From positions 13,910,501 through 13,974,500 of the forward strand of contig NC_083386.1 in the NCBI RefSeq assembly GCF_031755915.1: a stretch of 64,000 nucleotides of DNA. The letters run 5' to 3'. This DNA is from Ziziphus jujuba (taxonomy: Eukaryota; Streptophyta; Magnoliopsida; Rosales; Rhamnaceae). The translations under genes and the position numbers were made by a program. Each line of letters begins with the position of its first letter. Position 1 is the first letter of the stretch. This document shows, one piece after another, positions 29,562 through 44,050 of this stretch. The notes beneath the pieces are model-generated. The model was not told the DNA's origin. It saw only the letters and a list, made by a program, of their open reading frames with translations, and did no database searches.

Positions 29562-30206
29562 TACAGTAAAACTTGAAAAATTATTAAAAGGTTATTTATT
29601 TATCAATAAATGAATAATTTATTAAATTATTAATAAATAAATATTTATTAATTGTTTAAAAAAATTATACTATTTTTTAAAAATAATTTTATGAACTATA
29701 TAATATATATTAATAAAGGAAAAAATTATCAAGCTTGATCAAATTTATAATCACAAGATTAATCACCATTCAATCAATAAATAAAGAAAAAAGAATCGAT
29801 AGATAATTTCATCGGACATAGAAATCTACTAATAGAAAGAACGTCTAAACACTCAGATGGATAAGTGGATCAATTGATAAACTCTTATTTAAAGCAAAAA
29901 CAACTATAGATGCATATTTAAAAAAAATAAAAAATAAAAAAAGCTAAATTGAAAAAGCATAAAAGCTATCAAATAAATTTTTTAGTATATATAGAAAATG
30001 TTTATATATATTATGTTTTTTTTTTTTAACAAGTTTAATCAAATATTGATTAATATATTCAATGGATCCTAAAGGATTTTTTAAAAATTTATTATCTTAT
30101 GCATTTAGCTAATTTAGTCATTTAATATACTGGTCAAAGTTGGGATTGAATAATTTTATTTATTTAACGAGATTATTCATTCATCAAATATTGAAGTTTC
30201 ACTGTA
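29562..30206. mobile_element. TIR element, non-coding, copy 1
   Basis: Starts TACAGTAAAACTTGAAA and ends with the complement of TACAGTGAAACTTCAAT. The subterminal zones are also inverted (TTTATTTATCAATAAATGAA). The interior is AT-rich and non-coding. A related copy lies at about 60054-60834. TIRs of the TACAGT.AAACTTC type are widespread in plants. The superfamily is not assigned here because no clear target duplication is visible. Confidence 0.68.
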
Positions 30207-30581
30207 CATTGTCCAGGCACTAAATGTTTGAATGGCATTCTCACATTAGCCACCAATTTTTCTTGCTGATAATTTTGTCATTTCCTTTTTACATATCATT
30301 GATAATTTCTTCAATTCTTAACAACATCCATCATAATAATTACTGAAATTTCAGATGAACCTAGAAAAGTGTTGCACCAGATCTTAAGAACTGGATGACT
30401 TTGTTTTCATTTTATACTCTCAAATAATCTTCGTGCAATAGGAGTGAGTTGCAAAAGAATTATGAGACCTAGTTAGACAATAATAAACAATCAAAGGGAA
30501 AAAAAAAAGAAAAAAAAAGAAAAAAAAAAAGGAGAAAACAAATGAGGAAAAGAAAAAGATCATGCTCCAAAATGTCATGTG

Positions 30582-33500
30582 TTAAGAAGCACTCTCCCTT
30601 TTCAAAATATAATCCACTGCCTCTTCTACCGTATCAACCACCTAAAAAAGCAACAGGTCCATAACAAAATGCATTTAATTGTACATTCTATTAATTTTCT
30701 GCATTTTTCATATTTCAAAAGCCAATTTAACTTACCAGATCTGCTGGAAAATCTGCATGATTATCGTTCCCATTAAACACGCCTGTTCTTGTCAAAATAG
30801 AAAACCAAGGATGTCCTGCCTGATTGTCAAAAGGTATCTCAATTCTGAATCAATCGCAAAACATGATAAAACATAGCTTAAGAAACAAGGTTTGAAGATC
30901 AGTGAGTAGAAAGACAAACCTGCTTTGCACCTTTGACATCAACCACTGGGTTATCACCAATCATATAGAGAGTTTTGAAGGGTTCTGATCCAGAATCTCC
31001 ATTATTTGAAAGATAATGACCCAAATAAGATGGCTGGAGCTGTCTCAATATAGCTTCAGCGTTCTTAAATACAAATGGATTTGGCTTCCCAAAAGATATA
31101 TATTGTAAAACATCATGGTGAATTCTGCACAGCAAAGCCACACATAAGAGTTCTCATAGTAAAGGCAGTTCATGATGCTACAAGTCATAGGGTAAGGGCC
31201 AGTTTAGTAGAAGCAGCTAGCTTGTGAAGCAACTGAACATCTGCAGGCTTCAAAGTAACTTACGAGTGTCTGAGAAATAATTATTTTAAAGTTTTGTGGA
31301 TATGCTATATGATAATGAAATATATGTCATAGGAACTTTTTCAATCCCATGTTTATTTATTTTCTTAAATGACGTTTACTTGGATTATGGTTTCATTTTC
31401 TACATGAAAAAATTCCATTTTGAACAGATGAGTCAAATTATTCATAACATGTTTCTTGAAAATGCGGTGGGAAAAGATGTTATTTTTTCTATAATCAAAG
31501 TGTTGGGTCAGTTCATCAAATGCCTCAATTTTCAATTATCAAGGCCACCTTTAAGGGTCAATAAAGACAGACTCTAACTAAGTCGCATGGCATACCAGAC
31601 AATACCCAGAAATTCAATCCTCTTGTATCATGTGCCACAGACAGGTTAAAATTTAAGCTTTACACTATCTTAAAATTCTCTGTAAACAACATAATAATTT
31701 CAGCTAAAAGCTTTCTCTGTTTCCTTGTCTAATAAGTTTTATAACTTGTGGGCAGAGTTAGTAGTGAAATTGCATGGTAATAACCTATGATATTGTTGAT
31801 TGGGTGAGCCTATAAATGATCAGTTCATTGGTTTCCCAAGAACAGGTATCAAAGCAATTCTGAGATTTTAAAGATATATGGTTGTACCGATTATGATGCC
31901 ATGAAGAAACATAACAAAAATGAAATGGTTTCTTGACCAATGGCACAACCTGATGTAGAACTGTCTTCTAGAATGTCAATAATTTATAATTCTAAACATG
32001 AGAATGACCTAATCTTACCTATTGAAGACACTTTCTAAAGCAGTTCTGAAAGCACCCATTCCAAGTCGCTCAGATGGAAATGCAGCCTGTATTGATTATC
32101 ATTAGGCAACTGTCAGAACTGAGTAAAACCAGAAGTCCAAAAGATGAATAGAGTTAACAAGGATGAAGAGAAAGACAAGATTTGAATTATAATTATCTAC
32201 AACTGAGGAGATTCAACTGCATTAAGATAGAAGAAAGTTCGTGCACATGGCTGCATTTTCGTTTCTGATGTTAGACATGACTAAATACTGGATACATTCA
32301 TTGTAATGATTCATTCTTATGGGCCAACAAAGAAAGCTATTATGGATAAGCACAGGTCAGATAAAAAATATAAGAATGTGAATTTAGGGTCGAGGATTTT
32401 ATGGTCCTGCTATAGAAACTCATCCTCAAGATGCACATGATTTTTCACTTTCACTTGAATAACATTTGAATTGTTGCTTTCTATATGATCATCTAGGGTC
32501 CTCCTTCAACCAAGATCTCTAGATAACACAGCAGCCGACCTGATATTCCAAATCATCTGCAGCAAAATATAATGGAGGTTGATGCCCATTCTTTTGTCCA
32601 GGAAGCCCTCCAGACCTTAAAATGTCACACAGAACCTAATCCAATTCAACAAACAGAAAGACATAAGTGACATCATCTCCAACATGGTAAATATGTGAAA
32701 ATTAACCAATAAATAGGTAGGAGTATCCATGCTATTTTCTTTTTTCTGTGTTTTAACTAATTAGTTGTGTGCTTAAAATGTAGGAAATTCCACAGAATCT
32801 TGAGGTTGGACAAGAGTTGCAAGTCCACAAGCCTACCATATTTGTCATAAAAAGCTCTAATTAAAAACTTCAAAGCGTAGATTATCATTTGCTGTCCTAG
32901 AATATTGTCTGCTAAGATATTCATAACTAAACTAATTTTCTTTTGATTTGCTTTGCTCTTCTACTTCCACATGAAATCTTTAAATGTAAATCTATAACTC
33001 CAATTACTATACAAATTACAATAATTTGAATGAATTTAAAACCACTAAAGTTCCTCATAAACTAGACATTACAATTGATACTGCAAACTGCTTCTTTTAA
33101 TAACAAAAAGGTTACCTGAATGTCCATACCCCAATCTACAGGATCACTGACTACAAATGCTGCCTTAACCCTGTTAGATAAAACATCATGTTTTGTCACC
33201 AGCTCATTTGAGTAACGATCCAATTCTGATGCCCGCGTCGTTGTCCAGCTCTTGTACTGAGATACAGGATCAATGTTCTTAAAATAGGATGCATACTCTT
33301 CTAGTGAAAGAACTTTTCTGCCACAAAAATAAATAAATAATTGAATAAATTGGATAAACTAGTTTCTTTAAAATCTAAAAATCTATACAACTATAACAGA
33401 GATTTCTTATTTTAATTAGCAGAACAGCCAAAAGTTTAAACTAAGAACTTACGTGAAACCATACTCTGACATCACAAGAGCTGGTTCCCCCTTTCCAGTA

Positions 33501-35848
33501 GCAACAATTAGTTCGTTCTCATATCTGAAGGAAAAAAAGTTCGTAAAATAAAATCTTTCTCATTTGGGAAAGGCCATTGCATGAAACTTTTAAAGGAAAA
33601 AAAAAATATATATATATATATATATATCACATTCTTATAACAAAATGTTGACAGACAAGATGCTACAAGCATGAACCAAGCTTAATGATCTCGTGTTTGA
33701 TTTACAAATTACTTTGTTGATATTGCATTGATTATGATGAGGTATTGGAACCCAAAGATTTTATGAAAACAAGTTGAATATGGTTTAAAAGGGGGTGGGA
33801 AGATGGTGCTTAAAGCCTTAAACCTACTGTGTCATAGAAATTTTGTAATCAATAAAAAAAAAGGTGTTCATTTTGAAAATAAAGAGTTGTAAAAGACTAT
33901 CGTATATACCTGTCCAACAAATTTTTAAAAGGTGTATGACCTTGTACAACCTGCATCAGGATATCGGAGAAAAGATAGCTATACAAAGGGTTCCATTAGT
34001 CAAATGATAGCCATAAAAAATAATGACTTAGTTCATGAAATGTTTTTGAAAATGATAAAAGTACAAAAGCTCGAAAGCATTACCTGAGAAGGTAAAATGC
34101 GAACTCCCAAAAGTTCACCAAGCTCATTTGCTCGACTTGATTCGGGGATGCCACCTCCTATTTAAGAGAATATTACTCATCCAGTCATTAAATCTAGCTC
34201 TTCAAAACATACTTACAAAAGAGTTACTAATGATTTATCCAGTTGGAAAATGAACTCATACAGGGCTGAGAGTTATATTTGCACACAGTCACTGAGTCAC
34301 ACACAAAGAATGGTTTGGTATCAAGTATCAAAAGAACCTACCAGAAGTAAAAATTAAGGAAATAATTCAATCATTTAGTTTTTATGCATTTATTTATTTT
34401 TTTCATCAGGTTACTTGAACCGAGGACCTGCTATTTTGCAAGTGGTGGATATTTACAAATAGACTATCCCTTATGGGGCCAATTCAATCATTTACTAGCG
34501 TCTGAAATGCTAAAGAATTGTATACAAATGTATGGTTAGGATACACTTAGAGCTTATTATGCAATGTATATATTTACTCAAAATAAGGAAAATTTAGAAC
34601 AGATGTAGCTGGATTTCCAAAAATGAATTAGACTGGTTTAACTTTTGTTGCCTTGTATGCTATAAAGAGAAGACAAACATTAAGCTGAATTTTGCTATAA
34701 AGAGAAGACAAACATTGAACTGAGTTTTGGTAGATACATCTTCTTCCTTTAAATCCAAAGGTGTAAGTTTGATTAAAATTTGGTTTCTTAAAGGAATAGA
34801 AAGAACAAAACTATAGCCTAAATTTAGAAAAATTTGGTAAAGTTGATTTAGAGAAATGTGTTAAAAAATCATTAATTAACTTTTTGTTTTAGACATACAA
34901 TTTAAGGGGGAAAAAAAAAAAAGGCATTCTTTAGAATTCTTATGAATTTGAGGTGGTGTGAGTGATAATAAAGCTTAAGATGAAGTTATCCAAATAATTT
35001 CATAAGCCAATTTATAACCATCAAATGTACCAAAAAAAAAAAAAAAACATAAACTTGTGAGTGATAATGAAGCTTAAGGTGACGTTATCCAAATAATTTC
35101 ATAAGCCAATTTATAGCCACCAACCAAATAAAAAAAAATGCATAAACAATCACAATGAAAGGATTATGCTATCTTAGTAATCACACCTTCTTGGCAAAAT
35201 GCTATAATAAGAACACTTAAAACAACTTACCATTGGTTAAGAACAGAAAAGGAATGTTCAAAGCACCTAAAAACAAATCAACCAAACTAGAGTTACAATT
35301 TTTGAGTAAATTAGTAAAACTACAGTGTATGATAATTAAAATACATAATTAGAAATTTTTTACCATTTAAAAGCAAAAATGACGTATTGATTTTCTAAAA
35401 TTAAATATTATAATTTATAATGCTTAAATAGTTTCTTTCAATCCAACAAAAAAGAAAGTTAAACCAGTACCAGAATCTCCGTACAATCTTTTCAAAGCTC
35501 GGGGTGAACCTCCAATTGGAACACGGCCTCGGAGAATAACGCCATCAATGTCGAAAGCAATTCCAAAACATCTGCAAAATTCACCATTAACATTTTTTCT
35601 CAACCTTTTCTCTTCTCCTCCAATTTCTCTCCAACCAATCAAAAGTCTTTGTCCATTTGTGAAAATAAAACAAACATACAAATATTTTTTCTTTTTTATA
35701 AATATATATATATATATATATTGAAAACTTCAACAAACCGTTTGGGAGTGGATTGAATCTTGGAGTAGGAACGGAAAGCTCGACACTGTAACAGCAAAAA
35801 CGCTGCGTTTTTGCATTCGGGAATCCTAAAAACCGTACGGAACCTCAT
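30582..35848 (-). CDS. HAD-superfamily hydrolase, CECR5/HDHD5-like
   Basis: Twelve exons, in transcription order: 35739-35848, 35471-35571, 35231-35266, 34084-34157, 33910-33950, 33453-33524, 33116-33317, 32540-32635, 32019-32086, 30920-31124, 30736-30819 and 30582-30641. All junctions are GT/AG and in phase, giving 382 aa. An Arg-rich N-terminus without acidic residues except one ('MRFRTVFRIPECKNAAFLLL') suggests import into mitochondria. HAD motifs: 'FDIDGV' with D44 and D46, 'FLTNGG' with T81 (motif II), K280 in 'FGKPNP' (motif III) and 'GDNPVVDV' with D324 and D329 (motif IV). The long insert between motifs II and III is a type II cap. Family members are presumed phosphatases of unknown substrate. 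The gene is divergent from the CCCH gene, with 684 bases between the ATGs. Confidence 0.93.
33600..33629. repeat. (AT)n microsatellite in a HAD-gene intron
   Basis: A-run followed by about ten AT units inside the intron between exons 5 and 6. Confidence 0.9.
34958..35150. repeat. 99-bp tandem duplication in a HAD-gene intron
   Basis: GTGAGTGATAATAAAGCTTA and on to CATAAGCCAATTTATA occurs at 34958 and again at 35057 with a few differences. It lies in the intron between exons 3 and 4. A smaller tandem repeat (TGCTATAAAGAGAAGACAAA at about 34659 and 34695) lies in the same intron. Confidence 0.85.
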
Positions 35849-36532
35849 CTCTCTCTCTCTCTACTTTGTAGTTCAGCAGCTCTGCTCTGCTTTGCTAAGT
35901 GCTCGTGGCCACGATTCCACGGTAAAAGCTCTTTCCGAGCACAATTTTTTTTTCTTGTTTACGATATAAACGGCATGTCGTACGCATCAATGTGGAGTGG
36001 ATGACACACGGCAGCTTATAATTGGTGCATCGGTTACCGCACAATTTTTGAAGAGTTACGTACTACTTCAACAAAACTCTTTTTCAAAGTGACAAAAATA
36101 ACCCTACGTGTTTAATTGAATTTCCCATTTCACCCAACTTCCCTCTGGACCCTTCTAAATGTTTGTAATCGCTAATCAGGGATTCAAGATCAACAAGTGA
36201 AAGAAAATCAGACATTCCAGGAAGAGAAGGACGAGTTGGGCATTTTAGGGAAAACAAATACAAAATTCCATCAATACCCTTCTCTTCTTCATCTTTTTGG
36301 CCTACATTATCATCGTTTTCGCACAGCTAATAGAACTTTCTGATTTATCTGCCCCAAAACCCTAATCCCTCTTTTTTTTGGCCAAATCATACTCAAAAAA
36401 TAATAAATTTTGAAATTGTTTATTTGGGGGTGAGAAAATTTGATTTTTATTTACTTCTTTTTTTTCTTTTTTTTCTTTTTTTATAAATTTTTTGGGGTTC
36501 ATCGAAGAAGTTTTTGATTGAATGCGATAGAT
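35849..36532. promoter_or_regulatory. Divergent promoter region of the HAD and CCCH genes
   Basis: 684 bases between the two start codons. A (CT)n tract borders the HAD ATG. AAAACCCTAA (36356-36365), a telo-box motif, lies on the CCCH side. T-rich and CT-rich leaders are seen on both sides. No clear TATA box is visible for either gene, which is common for housekeeping promoters. Confidence 0.55.
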
Positions 36533-39040
36533 ATGCCGCCGAAGCAGCAGTCCAAAGCCGACATGGCAAAAAAGCAGAAAGTCGTAGAGGATAAGACTTT
36601 CGGGCTCAAAAACAAGAACAAGAGCAAAAATGTTCAGAAATACGTTCAGAATCTCAAGCAAGCCGTCCAACCAAAACCAGACGCGACTAAAGTCGCTGCC
36701 AAGGTCCGCCTCTCGCTGTTTCTTATTCGGATCGATTCTCATATGTTAGTGCTATTTTTTTTTTCTATTTATTTTTTCATTTCCGTTTTGTATTGGATTC
36801 TATTTGTTTTGGCGGTGAATGGGTTTATCTGAACTTATCCTGTAGTGAAAAAAGTTATTTCCTTTTTTGAACTTCAGTTCTGTTCAATTTTTTTTAAATA
36901 AAATATTGGGAAAATTTGATGTTTGTGGGAATTTTTTTGTTTTTTTGGGAGCTGTTGATATTGTGTAAAGAAGCAGGGATTGATTGAGATTGATTCATTG
37001 AATAACAGAAAAAGAAGGAGGAAGAGAAAGCTAAAGAGAAGGAGCTGAATGATTTGTTTAAGGTAGCTGTTAGTCAGCCAAAAGTTCCAGTTGGTATGCA
37101 CTATTATTCTTTCTCTTTACTTGTCTTTTTGTTTGCTGTTTATAGTTTTCACCATTCGATAGTAGTTATTTGTGGTTTTGGCTTTTGGATATTTTGCTGT
37201 CTATGTAATTGAAATTTGGGAATTTGGATAGGTGTTGATCCTAAATCTATACTATGTGAGTTTTTCAAGGCGGGACAGTGCACCAAGGGTTTCAAATGCA
37301 AGTTCTCACATGACTTGAATGTCCAGAGGAAGGGTGAAAAGATTGATATTTACAGTGATAAGCGTGATGGAGGTGAATGAATAAACATGTCTGAATTTGC
37401 TTTCAGTTTTGTGTTGTATAATTCCTTAACTTAGTGCATAACTTGGTATCGGGTTTGTTACTGTTATTAGAAGACACCATGGAAGATTGGGATCAAGAGA
37501 AGTTGGAGAAGGTCGTGGAGTCAAAGACGAAAGAGTACAACCAGAATAAACCAACCGAAATTGTATGTTCATTCTCAAAACTTGAATCTTTTGAGCATAT
37601 TTTTCAGATGACAGGTCTGGTATTAAGGATTTTGTATTTCCAGATGTTGGTTGCTCTCCTCCTTTCTCTCCAAATATTTATCCTTTCCACCTGCTCAGTT
37701 GGGTTTATTTTTCATTTTATATGAACGTCTGTGATATGGTGATTGTTGCTAACTCGCTTTCATTACGGGTAAATAAAACTGGAGCAATTTTTTGGTTCAG
37801 ATTTGAGGCTCGTATACAAGTTATGTAGTCTAGAGCAGGCAAATTCATCGTGTCAGTCAAAACGTTTTTAATTACTGTCGTGTTACATTTATGCTTATTA
37901 TTTAAAGAAAAATGTGGAGTCTATATGTAAGTTTTGGGTGTTCTTCTCAAACTTGGTAGCAAGAGATAAGGGTAAAGCTTAGTTCCGTATCAGATGATTT
38001 AAGGTAATGTGGAACAGACTTCAATTGTCTTGCAAAAAAAAGAGGTGGTTGGCCTTTTTAGATGATTTGTTTTATGGTTTCTTTGTAAATCAATACCTGT
38101 ATTAAGTGATAAAGAAATTAAGCATTGATTGATTACAGCTCTACTATTGACTTTGAGAAGAATATTTGAAACGGTAATGTTGATTCTCTCTATATGAAAT
38201 TTATTAAGTGTTTTATTATGGGCCATCTAATTTAAAGACCCAGTACGATAAATTGTGGCTGCTAAAACACTAAGTGTCCTGTAAATCCGAACCATTTATT
38301 GTAACTGAAAAGATCTAATAAACACCCATTCTTTATGGTAAGCTGCTACAGAGGCATTGATAACTGCTATAGTTGTATTATTCCTCATTGTGCATTGAAG
38401 TAACTGTAGGCATCTATTTGCATGGAATTGCAAGCTTGGTGGTGTTAGTTGAGTAGTGCTGGTGTTTGCTTATGGGACACAACTTATCCCCCAGTATTGT
38501 GGCCTCATAACAGTTGTACCTTTATGAGCAGCTTCAATGACTTTTGATGGATTTGTTGTGTTTAAGTGGCATCCATAAATTTTATTGTGTTTTTAATTTA
38601 TATGAATATCTGATAACATGTCTTCAGGAGTAGGTAAATTAGCTTTCGTACATTTTAACTTAATTGACCTTGTCTAGTTATCTATTGAGCTTGTCCATAT
38701 ATCCATTGACAACCTAGTCTACAGATTCATGTAGGAAGAGGGAAAAAGCGAAGGAAAGAAAGTAAAGAAAAAGTGAGAGATTTACATCATTAGCGTTTTG
38801 GAGATTTTGTGCCTTGATGTGTGCATTTATGAGTGGTATCTCAATGCTACATAATATGCAAATCTATTTTTAAGGTGGCTGTTGTGGATGTTCGAAATAT
38901 TAGCTTTTACGTCACTGATATTTGAGCTTCTCTGTTTGCTGGATTTGTATCTAGCATGGATATTGAACCATTATATGTCATGATGACTAGTTGATTTTTT
39001 CCTCCTTTTCTCCGTTTCTCTTTCTCCTTTTTTTTTTTTT

Positions 39041-39091
<51 letters not shown>

Positions 39092-41826
39092 TCCCTCTTC
39101 CCTGAGTTATTGAAATATGAATGAAAGAAGATTTCATTTTCTGGAGATTTTGAAAATTTAGGCAAATGGATATTTAGCATTATTAGTTTAGTCATGGTGG
39201 TTTGATAATTGTTAATTATTCAAGTTTTTGTTTGTTTAATATATGCAGCATGTCTCGGGAGAGTAATATCTTCTCGAGTCCCTGGAATTGCTGTCTTTCT
39301 ACCTTGGAAGTGATGCATTAGGTGGAAAAGAAATTGGGAAAACACTGTGGTTCAGTCTAGAGTGATCCCATGTTATTGGATCCAATCTTTAACTTTGTTA
39401 TCTGCATTTTGAGTTCATGTGATCATCATGGAATTTATATTAATCTGTCTTCAATCACTGAGGAGGCACATATTCATTTCATATGCTGTCTGACTTTATT
39501 GACTATAATTCTGCTTTACATATTTCATGTGATACAATTTATTAATGGGGTTGAACATTCTGTACAGCTGGATCTGGGTTATTAACTACCTTGTATGCTA
39601 TTGCAGGTTTGCAAATACTTTCTTGATGCAGTTGAAAAGAAACAGTATGGTTGGTTCTGGGTTTGCCCAAATGGTGGCAAAGATTGTCACTACAGGCATG
39701 CTCTTCCTCCAGGCTATGTTTTGAAATCTCAAATGAAGGCACTTCTTGAGGAAGAGGCTGAAAAGATTCCCGTTGAGGAGGAGATTGAGAATCAGGTGAA
39801 ATATTTGTTGTGTGTACTTTGCATTTTACTCTCCTTTATCGTGACAGAAACATCTTTATTTGCTTGATTTGAGTATTCCTTTTCATATTATCTTTGCCTT
39901 CACTCATTTTGTGTTTGCAATCCTAATTTTGGTTCAACTGCTGATTACTTAAGCGTGCAAAAGTAACCACCACTACTCCTATGACTCCCGAGCTGTTTCT
40001 TCAATGGAAGAAGAAAAAGATGGAAGAAAGAGATGCAGGTCTTGCTGCACAACGAGCAGAGAGGGCTAAGAATGACCGCATGAGGTTTTATCATCATTAT
40101 TATTATTATTACTATCCCCTATAAGTTCTATTCAGTTAAAGGAATATACTTAAAGCAGTACTGATTTACATTTCCTTGATTTCAGTGGTCGTGAGCTTTT
40201 CCTTTCAGATGCTAGCTTGTTTGTGGATGATGCTGAGGCTTATGAAAAATACTTGAGAGAAGAACCTGAGGTTGCTGAACGAAAGGTAAATCTGCTTGTT
40301 CTGGCTCCTAAACTATATATGATGTATAGTAATGTTCCAACACTCTATGTCTCGTTAAGGCTGACAGTTTATAACTGCTTATTTTAATGAATATAATTTC
40401 ATGTTTAGTTGTCTTTATCATCATAAGATAGCACATATTATTATATTGAAATCTCTTCTTTTGTACACAATTTTTTGCAATTGTCATGAGTAAATTGTCA
40501 AGAAAATTACACCAGAACCCTCCTTTTTTTTATTATTATTTTCTTTGCATGAATTGGAGAATGCAGATGTATTTACAGAAAGTGCAGAAGCACCACCCTT
40601 ATTTTTTGTTCTTGTTGCAATGTTACTCCTTTTCAACACAGATTTGTGCAATTTTCACGTAGTGTCAGAAAGTACACAATTTGTGCAATTTGTCACATTT
40701 TCGTATAAAGTGTAATCAATTAAACTCTAATTTATATTTGCACATTTTCTTGCATTCAATTGACTTGTGAAAACTATAAATAATTGGTAAAAGAGGGTTC
40801 GCATTGCAAAATAGAGGGCTTTTTGTGTAATTGCCCCATTTATTTTTCTCCTTGCAAGTTGAAGCCTCTTAAAGACACCATGGGAAAACAATGGGTAGAA
40901 ATCGTGGTTTACGTACTATGTTGTAGAAATATTGTTACTTAAAAACGGCCTAGTACTTGCTGGTCAAAGCTTTACGGTGTCAAATCTCATATGCAAGCAA
41001 TAGATATGGCAGTGGCTTGGCAACAGTTATAATGAGAAATCTATGATGTATTATTGCGGTGTGTTTTGATTGGTTATATTGGCAGTAATTTAAAAATTAT
41101 ATCAAATTATTGTCTTGGCATTTGAAGTACCTTAATACCTTTTCTCTTTCTTTTTCTATTTTATTTTATATTATTTTTTTTTTGTTCGGTTTATTTTCCA
41201 CATGATGCAATGATACAACGTTGGTTGTGTCATTACATATGCATGTCCTGTGTTACCAAATAATATGGAGGTATAGTGTTTATTTAATATTAAAATGATT
41301 TCCTGAGAGAAGTTGCTGATTCTACCGCTGTTAAAGCAGCTTGGAATTGGTCAACACTTTTTATGGTTTGGCTGAATGGAGTTATTTCACATTTTATGCT
41401 TAACAAATTGCATATATTTTGAGGTACTAGTTTAGTTCATATCTGATATCGGGCTGCTTATATCAAGATCATCTTTTTACTTGTTAGCAATGCAATGTTG
41501 AGCATTTAAACCCTCATCAACTAGTTCAATTTTCAGATTTTGTTTATAAGCTCTATGTATGAGAACGTTCTTGTTTAAATTCTTGTGTGTGTTAAATATT
41601 GTCGCTGGTGCCTTATAAGTTTTCCCATGCTCAATATCAGGCCAAAGACAACACAGCAGTGGAGGGACCAAGTGCTTCTTCTAGTGCCGTTGCTGGCTCC
41701 GAAGAAGCTCCACCAGATGATGACGATGATGATGATGAACTGGACATGGATGAGTTAAATGAGCTCGAGGCAAGTTTGTCAAGAACATCTATTCAGATTC
41801 GTGAGCCGGGTATTGAGGCATCTTGA
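36533..41826 (+). CDS. CCCH zinc-finger protein, ZC3H15/DFRP1-like
   Basis: Eight exons, 36533-36703, 37009-37093, 37232-37372, 37471-37562, 39607-39795, 39954-40084, 40186-40285 and 41641-41826, give 364 aa. The start of exon 4 could be 37471 or 3 bases later. The N-terminus is Lys-rich ('[16 protein letters not shown]') with a charged coiled-coil stretch. Finger 1 is C94-x7-C-x5-C-x3-H112 ('CEFFKAGQC'). Finger 2 is C165-x17-C-x6-C-x3-H194, around '[18 protein letters not shown]'. 'ALPPGYVLK' follows, as in animal ZC3H15. The DRG-binding (DFRP) region and an acidic tail with seven Asp in a row complete it. Family members stabilise the GTPase DRG1 and associate with translating ribosomes. An intron of 2 kb separates the two fingers. 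Confidence 0.95.
39043..39095. repeat. (CT)n microsatellite in a CCCH-gene intron
   Basis: Over 20 CT units after a T-run, in the intron between exons 4 and 5. Confidence 0.95.
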
Positions 41827-43059
41827 AAAGAGAAGGGGGGAGAGAAAGAGAGGCATCTTGGAGAGAGAGAGAGATTTGCTGTGACTCTGCCATAGAATTG
41901 ACAAGGAAAAAGAGTCCTTGTTGGGCAATTTCAGATCAACTACAATTGAGAATTTGAGAGGCAATAATGTAAATTTTTCAATGTTGGGATGGTGTGAAGT
42001 TATATGGAATTTGGTGGTTGAATTATTATGGTTTTATCATTTGATGCAATGAAAAGTCGAAATTTTGATCAAACCTTGCTTGCTTTTGTTAGTGTTTTTC
42101 TGTCTTTGGCATATGGTAAAATTCGATGCCCCGTACAAATCTCTGTGGCTCTGTTTGTAATCTGGTGCTAAATTACAAGAATCGTCGGTGGGCACCAATC
42201 AACTACCGGGAAAGGGTACTTTTTTTTTCTGTAAGCTTAAACAACCAAAAAGCAAAAACGACACAACCTTAGGATGGAAGGCATGGTGCAGTAAATCATG
42301 TATTGATTGATCAAACGTCTATTATCGTCATATCAATGTGCTTTTGTTGCACCTGACTCTAGGTTTTTATTGGGCGTGATTATTTGTGATTTGTTTAAAT
42401 GATGTGCCATAACAGTTCATATGCAAAGTTTCACTTCTTGTTAATGTACTCCTAAAATTTTACCCTTTCAAAGAATTGAACGTGTTGAATGGAATGAAAT
42501 AGACCCTTTTGTGTTTTTTTTCTTTTCAGAATAGAAAAAAAAAGGAAAAGAAAAATTCAACATTTTGTTTGGATTTTTTGGAAGTTTTATTTGATGAGGT
42601 TAGTCAGAGAACGGCACTGGAAGTCAAGGGCTTCCTAATTGTGGAATTGTTGCGATGAATCATCATTTTGCTCGACTGGTTTACTACCTTTTTTGTTAGG
42701 TTTGACAATCTATGACCTTAGTGATTGGAATTTGGATCTACTAGCCATCTTGCCACGTTGCAGCAAAATAATAGAAAAGTGTATATATATATATATATGC
42801 ATAAATATTGGTTTGTATGAAAGGTGAAATTGTAATCTACGAGAGTAATAGTTTATAAGGAACAGTCTAGTCTTTTTTTTTTTTGGTTTTTTTTTTTTTT
42901 TTTCTTTTTTAGGCAATGATCTTGCTAAGAGATTTGAAGTGGGGATCATATTTTCTGTTTGCTAATTTTTTCAATCAAAATTTTAAAATGAAAATTAGTT
43001 TTATTTTTTTAAATAAAAAATCTTTTTTATTTTTTTTTTATTTTAACTTTTTGATTCTT

Positions 43060-43063
<4 letters not shown>

Positions 43064-43095
<32 letters not shown>
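43064..43095. repeat. (GA)n microsatellite
   Basis: About 16 GA units. Confidence 0.95.
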
Positions 43096-43099
<4 letters not shown>

Positions 43100-43898
43100 A
43101 AGTGAATACATGAAATCTGTTTGCTAATTATATAGCTCTTTTGTAGTTTTATTTTCTGTTATTGTTTTTTAAGATGTTAAACAATATAAATTATTAATGA
43201 TTCTTAAGATTGTCATTTATAATGGCAAAAGAATGTATCTAATTTTATGAACAATGCACATGGTAAAATGTATTTAACTTTTTTTGGTGTTTTAGGGTTA
43301 ACTCTATTTTCACTCCCTCTACTTTGCATCCAATTTCAATTAAATGCCTCGTGTTTCCAAATTTTCAATTTTCATTTTCACCTTGCTTTCAATTAGCCTC
43401 TATTTTTAGTGTTTTAATTAAAATTCTCAATTTTAGTTTTTCTTTCAAAATGGAAGAAACTTAAATGAAAATTTTGTTCACTATAAATGTCTTATTATAA
43501 ATCCAAAAATTTTATTATCTAAAAATATTAAAAACTAAATAAAATTATCTACCATAAAGGTTAAATATATGATAACTAAATTGAAATAAAACTAAAATTA
43601 AGGATCTCAATTAAAAAAAAAAATAATGAAAATGAAGACCTAATTTAAAACAAAATTGAAAATTAAGATACTCAGTCGGAAAAAGTAAAACTTAAGAAAC
43701 TCAATTGGAACTAGGATCAAATGAGAGAATCTAAAAATATAGTTAATCTTTTTTATTATTATTATTAAATTATAGCAAAAGTATGAAGTAAAAGCGCTCC
43801 TAGAAATAATCAATGCTAATTAGTAACATTGGATGACGATATCAATTCTTATCTTTGTGACGAAGGCACTCATGGAAAATTAAAAAAAGGCAAGTAGT

Positions 43899-44015
43899 TA
43901 TATATATATATATATATATATATAAGTTGAATGGTGCGAACCTCGCACTAAAAACCGTTGTTTACTGAAAAAAAATATTAATTTTTTGTGTGATTCATAC
44001 TGTAAAATATCCACA

Positions 44016-44036
<21 letters not shown>
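43899..44036. repeat. Two (AT)n microsatellites
   Basis: AT tracts at about 43899-43924 and 44016-44037, separated by about 90 bases of ordinary sequence. Confidence 0.9.
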
Positions 44037-44050
<14 letters not shown>
